This document shows, in pieces, positions 1 through 8,615 of a stretch of DNA of 64,000 bases (within the stretch, counting starts at the first letter, position 1; each line of letters begins with the position of its first letter). A program made the position numbers and the translations under genes. Source of the DNA: Paracentrotus lividus (Eukaryota; Echinodermata; Echinoidea; Camarodonta; Echinidae); contig CALNVZ010001280.1 in NCBI GenBank assembly GCA_940671915.1, positions 1 through 64,000 on the forward strand. The letters run 5' to 3'. Under the pieces are notes generated by a model. The model did not search any database. It saw only the letters and a program-made list of their open reading frames with translations, and was not told where the DNA came from.

Positions 1-1010
1 CAGTTCGCCCCCCCCCCCCCAGCCCCCCCCCCCCGTCTCGCGGCCCCTTTGCCAAAACACAACAATTAAAAGAGAGAAAGTAAGAGAAAGAGAGGAAGGA
101 GGGAAAGGGAGCCGGCCGGACAGGAGATAGGCGAAGCGGCAGAAGATAGGAAATAAAAAAGGTAAAGAGGGAGTGAAGAGAAAAAAGAAAGACAGAAAGA
201 AAGAAAGAAGAAAAAGACGAGGAGAAGAGAGAGGAGGGGGGGGGGGGAGAGATGGAGCCCCCATAAAATTAAACATATTTTCAAATGATACACTGAAGAT
301 ACCTGAAAATATATGTCCAATACGTTTTGTTTTACAGGGCAAACAAATATTGATTTTGCCAGAAAAAAAAAGTGGCGTAAATTTTGAAGATTGACTTTAC
401 AAAAAAAGCTGTCATTTTTTACTTCTCAGAAATGTATCACTTTATTTGGAAAAGAATGCGTTAAAGTCAAAAGGCGTATATATGAATTGCTTTACCAGTT
501 GTCAATTTAAAGATATATTGGGTAGGTAAAAAGTAGATAAAGAACCAAAATATGAATTAATGAAGGTTCTATAGTTCTAGAGTTAAAGGGTGAAACCACA
601 ACGACCTTTAAAAAAAAAAAAAATTTGCCTCATATCATGCAAGCGGAAAATATGATATAAATGAGTCAAGCATTGTCACGTTTCATTTTAATTAGTTTAT
701 GTGGTTAATGATGTTTAAATCTTGGTTCTGTCAAGTGCATAGCTTTGATAAAGAAAAACAAAATGTTACAATTTCATGTGTTACAATTGCCCCGTACGTC
801 TGTTACAATTGCCCCTGGACACGGGGCAATTGTAACACTCGACCTCTTGTTTTGAAATGGTAATGGCTTCAAAATAACTTGTTGTACTTAACCCAAACCT
901 ATACATATGTCAAGCTAAGATATGCATATTTCATTTTATTTAGTTTTAAGCAAGTATTTAGCTTTAATAAAAATCTGTTACAATTGTCCCCGGTCTCCCC
1001 TATACATTCC
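1..1010 (-). repeat. Dispersed repeat family R1, inverted copy, with C-rich and GA-rich start
   Basis: On the minus strand this stretch matches, with small gaps, the sequence at about 58990-59815 and 51760-52530: the pyrimidine-rich tract at 66-270, the stretch around 300-480 (its complement contains the motif ending CGCATTCTTTTTC), and the segment 660-800. The motif TGTTACAATTGCCCC occurs at about 774-815 and again in complement at 820-835. Positions 810-1005 match the complement of 47165-47375. Long open frames over 66-394 are products of the purine/pyrimidine bias, not genes. Confidence 0.75.
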
Positions 1011-1080
1011 TATTAAAAGCGCTAGCCGGTTGGCTGATAACTGACCCTACGTTCTCCGCTGAGAACCTGGGGGGGGGGGG
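1011..1080 (+). repeat. Repeat family R1, direct-orientation piece left of inserted element
   Basis: The sequence around ACGTTCTCCGCTGAGAACC matches the R1 copies near 51380 and 58605. It ends in a G run at 1069-1081 where the 1.03 kb element begins. The same R1 sequence resumes at 2108-2228 and 3254-3431, so the elements between them interrupt R1. Confidence 0.65.
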
Positions 1081-2107
1081 GCGTTTCACGAAACCGTCAT
1101 AAGTCTAACTTCTTGACTAAATCGGAGATAGTGAACATAGGCGGGTTCTACGAAGCCCTCTCTGCCAAGATCGAGGACAACAAGCTGACTAAATACTTAT
1201 GACGGCTCCGGACCTGTCATATCTTTTGGAGAGCGCTGATACGTCAATCAAACGCAATTTATGGCAAGCCATCGGTTCGGGCGAATTGTATTTGCCGCGA
1301 CAATCTTGATTTTCTCATTTTGTTCATATAAAATGTAACAACCTCAGGATTTAGGTCTAATATGCAGAAAATAAATGGTTGTTAACGATCGAGTGCTTTT
1401 TATATCCAATAAAGAAATAATTTAGTAAATATATCCAATCAAGAAATAATATTGAGTAAATTGCAAAAGCATCATTTTGCTTACTATAAAGCGATAAAAA
1501 GAGACCCTTAGAGACTACGTTGGTAGTAAAAATCTATCTATAGTCCCAAAAAAATTTTAATAAGTAATTTTGAATATATATATATATATATATTTTTAAA
1601 TTACAATGCAATTGTGATTTCTTTTTGTCAGCAAACAGAAAATTTAGAAAAAACCTCAATCTAGCTCCATTTTCAGCTGACATAATTTTTCATAGTCTGA
1701 TTTACGAAACTATCAAATTAGCGCATCCGGGGGTACCCATCTCATGTTCTGACGTGGTCTTATTAATTTCATGATTGACACCTTCTAAATATATGCAGTA
1801 AAGGACAGTGTGCGTTTTAATACGCATTATTTAAATTTTACATAATTTTATGAGTTTTCATACTGTTATTGACTGATTTCATCTCTTCAATTTTCGATAA
1901 TATTGAAAAGTTTGCTAAAACAAAATGTCTAAATATCAGCGAAACCGTGATTAAGGCTATTACTCGATGACATCATCTTCGATAATATCGATATCACAAG
2001 TTGTCTAGCTTAGAAGAGCTTCGTGTAACCGACTTAGTAAGATTGGAGCTAACTACGTGGTTGGCGGATAAAGATATGACTAACTTGTCCATGGTTTCGT
2101 GAAACGC
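1081..2107 (+). mobile_element. Non-autonomous inverted-terminal-repeat element, copy A
   Basis: Both ends carry GCGTTTCACGAAACC as a terminal inverted repeat (1081-1095, and the complement at 2093-2107). The whole element is repeated in reverse orientation at 2229-3253, giving an imperfect palindrome with arms of about 1.03 kb. No open frame of note and no transposase motif is visible. An AT dinucleotide run lies at about 1567-1592. G runs flank both ends and hide any target duplication, so the superfamily cannot be named. Confidence 0.75.
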
Positions 2108-2228
2108 CCCCCTGCGTTGTAGATTTGAGGAGAACGAACATTTCCCCCAAAATAGCGTTGTAGATTTGAGAACGGGGAGCTAGGCTTTTGGAACTGGGGG
2201 AAACCCCTCGATTTTGCACACGTGGGGG
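2108..2228 (+). repeat. Repeat family R1 spacer between two inverted elements
   Basis: This spacer matches the R1 copy at about 58640-58735 (shared pieces include AAAATAGCGTTGTAGATTT and ACGGGGAGCTA). It shows that the flanking elements sit in R1 rather than forming a single unit with a random loop. Confidence 0.6.
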
Positions 2229-3253
2229 GCGTTTCACGAAACCATGGACAAGTTAGTCATATCTTTATCCGCCAACCACGTAGTTAGCTCCAATCTTACA
2301 AAGTCGGTTACACGAAGCTCTTCCAAGCTAGCCAGTTTGTAATATCGATATTATCGGAGATGATGTCATCGAGAAATAGCCTTAATCGCGGTTGCGCTGA
2401 TATTTAGAAATTGTGGTTTAACAAAATTTTCAATATTATCGAAAATTGAAGTGATAAAATCGCTCAATAACAGTATGAAAACTCATAAAATTATGTATAA
2501 TTTATATAATGTGTATTAAAACGCACAATGTTCCTTAATACTGCATATATTTAAAAGGTGTCAATCATGAAATTAATAAGACCACGTCAGAACATGAGAT
2601 GGGTACCCCCGGATGCGCTAAATAATTTGATAGTTTCGTAAATCAGACTATAAAAAGTATGCTAGCTGAAAATAGAGTTAGATTGAGGTTTTTCCTAAAT
2701 TTTCTGTTTGCTGACAAAAAGAAATCAATAGTGCATTGTAATTTTTAAAATATATATTCAAAATTACTTATTTTGGGACTAATAGATCGATTTTAACTAC
2801 CAACGTAGTCTCTGCGGGTCTCTTTATATAGCTTTATGGTAGGCTAAATAATGCTTTTGCAATTTACTCAATATTATTTCTTGATTTGATATATTACTAG
2901 ATATTATTTCTTTATTGGATATAAAAAGCACTCAATTGTTAACAACCATTTATTTTCTGCATATTAGACCAAAATCCTGAGGTTGTCACATTTTGTATGA
3001 ACAAAAATGAGAAAATCGAGATTGTCGCTGCAAATACAATTCGCCCAAACCGATCGCTTACCATAAATTGCGTTTGATTGACGTATCAGCGCTCTCCAAA
3101 AGATATGACAGGTTCGGAGCTGTCATAAGTATTTAGTCAGCTTGTTATCCTCGATCTTGTCAGAGAGAGCTTCGTGGAACCCGCTTGTGGACAACTTGTT
3201 CACTATCTCCGATTTAGTCAAGAAGTTAGACTTATGACGGTTTCGTGAAACGC
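2229..3253 (-). mobile_element. Non-autonomous inverted-terminal-repeat element, copy B (inverted)
   Basis: Reverse-complement copy of 1081-2107, with the same 15 bp ends GCGTTTCACGAAACC at 2229-2243 and in complement at 3239-3253. The two copies differ by scattered substitutions and small indels, including the AT run of copy A, so they are not a simple recent duplication product. No coding capacity is seen. Confidence 0.75.
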
Positions 3254-3431
3254 AACCCAGATCTCGAAATTTAAACGCTTGCCAGTTGTTTCTAGTAAAT
3301 AACAGTTTTACACACTCTTTTTCCTGTACTAACAGTATGCAGGGGTTTGGGGTTTAAGCTATTTTGAAAATAAAGCCCTCCATACTGCTAACGTTCTAGA
3401 TTAGGTCCTCCGTCTTCCAGCGAAAACACGC
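3254..3431 (+). repeat. Repeat family R1, right-hand continuation
   Basis: Matches the R1 copies near 58745-59010 and 51510-51775 (for example AACAGTATGCAGG followed by TTTGGGGTTT, and CTAACGTTCTAGATTAG). It ends at the TTAA where the next element inserted. Confidence 0.65.
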
Positions 3432-3435
3432 TTAA

Positions 3436-4154
3436 GGCCCGGTCTCATCGCCCGAACTTTGCTGGAGCGGTGAAAAAAATTCCTCACCGCTCGTTACCGT
3501 TCACCACCGTTTAACAGAAGATGATCACCGTTAAGGCAACGCCGTATACCGTCGGCCACCGCTGATGGTCCCTCCTATACCGCTCAGAAAGTTTTGAGCT
3601 GAAAAAATATTGCGAGCGGTGAGGAACGGGCAATTTTCCGCTCCGGCAAAGTTCACCACCGCTCCAACAACGCCAAGTCAAAGTTTGGCACCGCTAGACG
3701 CAAGTTCGTGGACGCTTGGGTCCGCTAGGCCAACGCAGAAATATTGAACGCTGGACCACTGCTGCTTTGCCATCTTTGACCGGGCGGTGATTAAACGTTG
3801 CACAAACTTTGGTGGAGCGGTTGCAAGCGTTTTTCGAGCGGACACGGGATTGCTGGAACGGTGTCGGGCGTTGAAGCAGCGATCCGTTGCGGTGATGAAC
3901 TTTGGTTTGGCGTTGGTATGGAGGTGTCGGAGCTAAACCAACGCTAGCTACCGCTCGCTACTGCTCGCTACCGCTCGCCACCGTTAACCCAACGCTACAT
4001 CAACGCCGGCTTTAGCGGTGCACCGCTAAGGCAACGCCCGTGTTTTCGATTGTTTTCCCATTTTGTGCGCGGTGACGAGCGTTGTCGAAATTCGGCCCCC
4101 TCTCCCTACCGTTCAAGGAACGCTGCAACAAAGTTCGGGCGGTAAGACCGGGCC
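3436..4154. mobile_element. piggyBac-type MITE with TTAA target duplication
   Basis: Terminal inverted repeats of 26 bp start GGCCCGGTCT at 3436 and end AGACCGGGCC at 4154; 24 of 26 positions agree. TTAA stands directly outside both ends (3432-3435 and 4155-4158), the target preference of the piggyBac superfamily. The 719 bp interior is GC-rich and unusually repetitive, with many variants of GAGCGGTG / CACCGCTC and of CAAAGTTCG, which are pieces of the terminal repeat itself; a run of CTACCGCTCG units lies near 3945-3985. No transposase frame is present, so it is non-autonomous. Assignment to piggyBac rests on TTAA and end structure only. Confidence 0.8.
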
Positions 4155-4158
4155 TTAA

Positions 4159-4683
4159 TATTAACTGGCCGGTCCGAGGAATATATTTTTGTAAGTGTAT
4201 GGCGCCCTCTTGAAGAATGGATGTTGCCAATTACATGGATAAAACATTTTTTTAAAATTTATTTATTTTTTTTTTTCTTGGGGGGAATTTTTTTGTGGGG
4301 GCAGCCATTTTTTTTAAAATTCTTTACTTTTAAACGCCCCTCTTCCCCCCAAAAAATTGGGCCGGCCCAAAAATTTAAGGGCAATTTTTATTTAAAAATT
4401 TTTTTTTTTTTTCTTTCAATTTATTTCACATGAAAAAAAAATATTTATAATTATATATGGGGGAGGCCCAAAAAATATCGGGGGGGGCCAAAAAAATTAG
4501 GGGGCCGATTTTATTTATTTATTTTTTTTATTTAAAATTAAAAAAATAAAAATTAAAAAGATTTGGTGGGGCCAAAAAAACAAAAAAAATTTGGTTGTTT
4601 TTTTTTTTTTTTTTTTTTTTTTGGCCCCCAATTTTTTTTTTTTTTTTGGGGGGGGGGGGTGGGGGGCGGCTAATTTTAGGGGC
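4159..4683. repeat. G/T homopolymer-rich low-complexity stretch
   Basis: Dominated by alternating runs of T, G and A, for example the T run at 4599-4622 and the G run near 4647-4660. Several short open frames on both strands encode only Phe/Lys/Leu-rich strings. No coding or regulatory signal is supported. Base-level accuracy is probably poor here. Confidence 0.7.
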
Positions 4684-5070
4684 CTATTTAATATAACAGA
4701 TATTGACATAAGGGGTATGTAAAACAACATTCTTTGGACCGCCTAAGGGATATATTTTCCCTCGTGATCATATTTTCCCTCAGCGCTTCGCGCTTCGGGA
4801 AATTATATAAAACCGGCGCCAGTTAATAAAGAGGAAAACACCGAACGATTCTGGGTAGGGTTGTTTCTGGTTTTAATGCCAAGATAAAGACCGAGAATAA
4901 ACATAGACAATCATGACAACGCAAAAGGGCGTTTGAACAATAATCAACATTGGCGTGATCACTTCTTTCTTTCTTTCTTATTCCCCACATGTACAATCAA
5001 CATTGGCGCGGCGGTCCAAAGAATGTTATATTACACACCCCATCAGTCAATATCTGTATAGTAGATACTC
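4684..5070. repeat. Inverted repeat of ~60 bp around a 260 bp core
   Basis: The segment ending AACATTCTTTGGACCGC at about 4727-4743 is repeated in complement as GCGGTCCAAAGAATGTT near 5012-5028; the outer part containing CAGATATTGAC also pairs. The core holds TCAGCGCTTCGCGCTTCGGG and a duplicated CAATCAACATTGGCG. It may be a small transposon, but no clear target duplication is seen. Confidence 0.5.
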
Positions 5071-5760
5071 ATATGCATGCATGTGTGTATATCTAGCCAT
5101 TACATCATGATGGTTCCCCCTTGAACAAACCAGTTAAAGCCCCTTCCTCTTTTTATGCTACAAATGCCCCATTTTATATCACTATTATTGAGAAATTTTT
5201 CAGCTCGCGCTTCGCGCTCGCATTATAGATAATACTAACTGGACTAACTGCACGACCACTCTCACGAGTACAGGCGAGCATATGCGACTTACTCGTGCAA
5301 CGACAAGTCCTTTCATGAAACGCTCCCCTGGTTGCATATGCTGTACGACAGCTGTTGCATTTGTGAAAGCCTTTGTGCAATCTTATGAGATAGCTAGCGA
5401 TTGATACCTGTTGCAGCCTGTCGCGCGACTAAAAGGTCGCAAATGGTCGCAGGCCAATTGTGAAAGGGGCTATCCCAAACCGGGTATCGGGCGTCGCAAA
5501 TTTTTATTCTTAAAAGTTGCGCGAGACTTGAAAGAAAATAGTCATGAAGTCTCGGCGAATTTTTTTTCGCGTCGAGAAGTTATCGCGAAAAATGTCGAGG
5601 GGGTGCTGAATACTGTTAATGCATGGCAGCCAGGCAAGTATGGAATAAATCCTAAAGATAAACGGTGTAATAATATTCTGTAAAGCGCTTTAAACAGTTT
5701 AACTGGAAAAGCGCTATATAAATAACCAGATCTTATTTCATCTTCAATCTTCGTGTATCT
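5071..5760. repeat. Unassigned interspersed repeat ending in AAGCGCTATATAAATAA tail
   Basis: The right edge at about 5680-5735 carries the TAAAGCGCTTTAAACAG / AAGCGCTATATAAATAACC signature that ends many short interspersed repeats in marine invertebrates. The remainder holds a CTCGCGCTTCGCGCTCG motif and ATGAAACGCTCCCC near 5317, resembling the ends of the 1081 element. A 90-codon open frame at 5411-5683 has no recognisable domain and overlaps this repeat, so it is not called as a gene. Confidence 0.4.
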
Positions 5761-6082
5761 ACTTTTTTTATATTAAAGGTGCCTGTAACATTCACAATTA
5801 GGATAGATTGTGTGGGATCAAATTAAAATGATATATTATGAAAAAATTGTACGCCTACACTTATAACTATGCATGATATCCCAGTTGAAATATCCCTAAA
5901 TTTCGCAAGTACACTTCAAACCGTAGCATGTAAAATGAGCTTTCACGAAAACTAAAGTAAATAAAGTTTCTTTGCACTAATATAGCAACGCAAATATTGC
6001 AATGGTTTGTGCACATAAAAACGATGTAAATATAGAGATCCGTGACATTCTTGGGTCAATATTATAACTTAGGTATTAAACA
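5761..6082. other. AT-rich intergenic sequence, nothing recognised
   Basis: No domain-bearing frame, clear repeat or RNA gene is seen here. It separates the repeat at 5071-5760 from the fold-back element. Confidence 0.5.
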
Positions 6083-6528
6083 TAATGCTGCAGTCACACA
6101 GACACTTACGTATAAATACGTCTGTGTTGTTTTAATCTTATTTAATCTTCTATTATATCATTTCTTTGTTTTACTGGATGAACGAAATCATTAATATTTC
6201 CACTGCTGACTATGACGGGTAGGCATCCGTGGGGATCCGCAGAAAAGAAAATAATTTTTGGACGCAACCGGACGTAACTCAACGTAATGCTACAGTCACA
6301 CAGACACTTACGTTGAGTTACGTCCGGATGCATCCAAAAATTATTTTCTTTTGTGCGGATCCCCACGGATGCCTACCCGTCATAGTCAGCAGTGGAAATA
6401 TTGATAATTATGTTCATCCAGTAAAACAAAGAAATACATAAGAAATGATAGAATAGAAAAAAAAAGAAGATTAAAACAACAAGTGTCTGTGTGACTGAAG
6501 CATTAGTGACTGTGTGACTGCAGCATTA
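6083..6528. mobile_element. Fold-back MITE just upstream of the Ig gene
   Basis: The 446 bp unit is nearly a complete inverted repeat centred near 6296: the arm around GGATCCGCA with AAAATAATTTTTGG is mirrored at 6335-6365, and the outer ends TAATGCTGCAGTCACACAG (6083) and its complement at 6510-6528 pair. ACA flanks both sides (6080-6082 and 6529-6531), a possible 3 bp target duplication. Two overlapping open frames on opposite strands over 6142-6441 are nearly the same peptide because of the palindrome, and are not genes. The right end lies 46 bp before the Ig start codon. Confidence 0.75.
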
Positions 6529-6574
6529 ACAGGGCCTACGTGTCAGCGTCCCATACATATCACATGATTAAGAA

Positions 6575-6647
6575 ATGGCGGCGTTGGGAAAAGGAATGCT
6601 TCTCTTGGGAGGTGTAAGCTGTATTTTGCTTGCTTGCTACATTTCAG
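6575..6647 (+). CDS. Ig-superfamily receptor, exon 1: signal peptide
   Basis: The ATG at 6575 opens a 24-residue leader, MAALGKGMLLLGGVSC followed by ILLACYIS: a short positive N-region and a long hydrophobic core, as in a secretory signal peptide. The exon ends CAG before the donor GTAATA at 6648. It stops after the first base of codon 25, so the exon ends in phase 1, matching the phase of every later exon. This start was chosen because it is the only ATG giving a leader spliced in frame with the Ig exon. It is immediately preceded by a fold-back MITE. No TATA box or other core promoter motif could be assigned with confidence. Confidence 0.75.
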
Positions 6648-6927
6648 GTAATACCAAACTGAAATCGTTTTCCTTTTGCGATGTACCCATATTAATCAAT
6701 CATGTAAAGAAGGCCGAAGAAATAGAAATGGCCATTGTTCAATATCGTTTCGTAGATCAAAATGTTATCATATGGGGCCTCGTATTTAAATTTAAGTCTT
6801 GGACATGACTATGAGTCTGTTTTATAGGGGGGGGGCACACCGAAAATTTAAAATTTTAACATAAACATAATATTTTGTGGATGAGTGTCAGACTTAAGAT
6901 GATATATGAAATGATCCTCTTATCCAG

Positions 6928-7275
6928 GCGTACGAGGCGATATTCCTGATGACGTAGTGTATACCGATTTACACAAAGCGGTACAAATAGGAGATGGCGT
7001 TGAATTGAAATGTCAGTTTCGAGGAACACCACTAGCTGTCTACTGGAAAAAGGGAGATAATCCTGCGACTGCACCTACTCTGATATCTTGGATTCCAGGA
7101 GACCCTGTGTCTGGTTTATGTAATGGTGTCAGGGCGTGTCAGATAATGGAGATGAATGAAGACTTTTCATTGATCATCAAGGAAGTCAGCTTAGCAGAAC
7201 AAGGACATTATGTCTGCAGAGTATCAAGCTACAAGGGTATGCTGATTTACAATGTTACAGACATCAGTTTGTTCT
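6928..7275 (+). CDS. Ig-superfamily receptor, exon 2: V-type Ig domain
   Basis: Bounded by acceptor TTATCCAG and donor GTGAGT, phase 1 at both ends, encoding residues 25-140. The V-set signature is clear: GDGVELKCQF with Cys53, then AVYWKKG with Trp64, and FSLIIKEVSLAEQGHYVC with Cys121. An extra Cys pair, Cys89 and Cys95 in LCNGVRAC, lies between the C and D strands and could form a second disulfide. NVT at residue 133 is an N-glycosylation site, and an RGD occurs at 27-29 near the mature N terminus. The domain should be extracellular and bind a ligand that the sequence does not reveal. Single-exon, phase 1-1 Ig domains are typical of shuffled Ig-superfamily genes. Confidence 0.85.
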
Positions 7276-7586
7276 GTGAGTATTAATGTCTTCAACGCAA
7301 AATACCGTACAACTACAGTGTCAGTTAGGAGAATGAGTTAATTTTTAAAACATTTATCAAATCAAGGTCCGATACTGAATGATAAAAAATAGGTGTCAAT
7401 TGATCAGGTTTAAATTTTCATTCTTAACAATGTTTTGTTTGTTTGTGTCTGTGTATTTTCTTCACAAATTATTAATTCAACCAATAAACGTAGGCCTATA
7501 AGTTTTCTACTTCGAGATCCTGTACAATAACATAAGATTTTCATGATTTTATACATTTTGATGTTGTTTTTTTTATTACATTAAAG

Positions 7587-8027
7587 CACCCCCGGAGGAA
7601 CCATGCCCATTGATCAAGGAATGTCTAAGGATTGATAATTCTACTTCAAGGCAGATCTGTAGCATTCCAACTCATGATTCAGTCCAAATATCATGCTCAG
7701 CTTCAAGATTCTATCCGGATATAGACATTTCCTTTCTACACAACTCTCTAAAGATCCCAAACATAGCAACTGATGAGTGGACAAACGAAGACGGTACAAA
7801 AAACAAAACAATAACCATAAGAGGTACACCCAGTGAGATACCTTACATATGTGTTGCGTCAAATATTCCTGGATTGGGAGACCAAAAAACTGCATCAGTA
7901 TTCCTTAGCCGTCCTGCAACAAGACCACCTGCTATGCCATCCAGTCCATCGCAAACAACTACTTATGTCTGGACAACTCATCTCTGGACAACTGCTACAA
8001 CGAATGGTATAAGTCCTGCAAAGATTG
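7587..8027 (+). CDS. Ig-superfamily receptor, exon 3: C1-like Ig domain and Thr/Pro stalk
   Basis: Bounded by acceptor CATTAAAG and donor GTGCGT, phase 1-1, encoding residues 141-287. The second Ig domain has VQISCSASRFYPDIDISF (Cys177) and EIPYICVAS (Cys229). The C-x-A-x-x-FYP motif recalls the C1-type domains of B7/butyrophilin, MHC and antigen-receptor constant regions, although the usual C-strand Trp is Phe190 here. Extra cysteines at 147, 153 and 165 precede it. Residues 249-285 (rich in T, P, S, with WTT repeats) look like an O-glycosylated stalk. Reading through the donor gives only a short extension to a stop near 8053, so splicing is expected. Confidence 0.85.
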
Positions 8028-8308
8028 GTGCGTACTTCATCTGCTGGAAATAACATAAAGTCAGGCTCTTGAGGGAGGAAAAAAAAAAAATCGATTTCAA
8101 ACATTGCAATTTTTTATGACTCACTTCTTTCGATTATCGTAATAATTGTTAATATTCTCTGAATTAGACTAAATATAAAAAGGAGGTAAAATTTATATTA
8201 TTAGTTCATTATATTTTTATTTCTGGATATTATCATGAATCTATCGTAACCCATGAATCAAATTCAATTACTCTAGTAGCGTATTGTTATATATTTTTTT
8301 TTTTACAG

Positions 8309-8389
8309 TGGTGCCGATTGTTTTATTCGTTGTGGCTGCAGTAACCGTGGTGATCATTTTTCTATGGTGGAAACATCGTCAAAATAGAG
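8309..8389 (+). CDS. Ig-superfamily receptor, exon 4: transmembrane helix
   Basis: The acceptor is a long T tract ending TTTTTACAG; the donor is GTTAGA. The 81 bp exon is phase 1-1 and encodes VPIVLFVVAAVTVVIIFLWW followed by KHRQNR: about 20 hydrophobic residues, then a basic stop-transfer stretch. This makes the product a type I single-pass plasma-membrane protein. No charged residue lies within the helix, so pairing with an adaptor through an acidic or basic membrane residue is not suggested by the sequence. Confidence 0.85.
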
Positions 8390-8517
8390 GTTAGAAATAC
8401 ATTTATGGAATTTTGAACTTTATGGACAGTTGATATCATGTAATAATGTAACAAACATAATAATTATGAGAGAATTTCTTCCAATTTCTAATAATTAATT
8501 TTATCTTTTTGTGGCAG

Positions 8518-8528
8518 GATTAAGATGA
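8518..8528 (+). CDS. Possible short terminal exon (Gly-Leu-Arg-stop)
   Basis: An acceptor-like TTATCTTTTTGTGGCAG ends at 8517. Joined to exon 4 in phase 1 it gives G-L-R-stop (TGA at 8526-8528), for a 317-residue protein with a nine-residue tail KHRQNRGLR. The site lies only 128 bp after exon 4 and is preserved in the second copy at 16924-16934. It competes with exon 5; the sequence cannot tell which is used. Confidence 0.4.
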
Positions 8529-8546
8529 TGAAAGTAATAAAAATGT

Positions 8547-8590
8547 CGATGATGATAATAATAATGATAATAATAATAATAATAACTAGA
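8547..8590 (+). repeat. ATA/ATG simple repeat in intron 4
   Basis: Runs of GATGATGATAATAATAATG and further AATAAT units. It follows the possible short terminal exon directly. Confidence 0.8.
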
Positions 8591-8615
8591 ATTTTAATTC
8601 GTCATGGGGACGAAT

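Noticed and set aside
5411-5683. 90-codon plus-strand frame
   Set aside because: No recognised domain, overlaps a repeat with inverted GCGAGACTT / AAGTCTCGGCG pieces, no splice context.
6142-6441. Two similar 70-74 codon frames on opposite strands
   Set aside because: They mirror each other because the sequence is a palindromic MITE.
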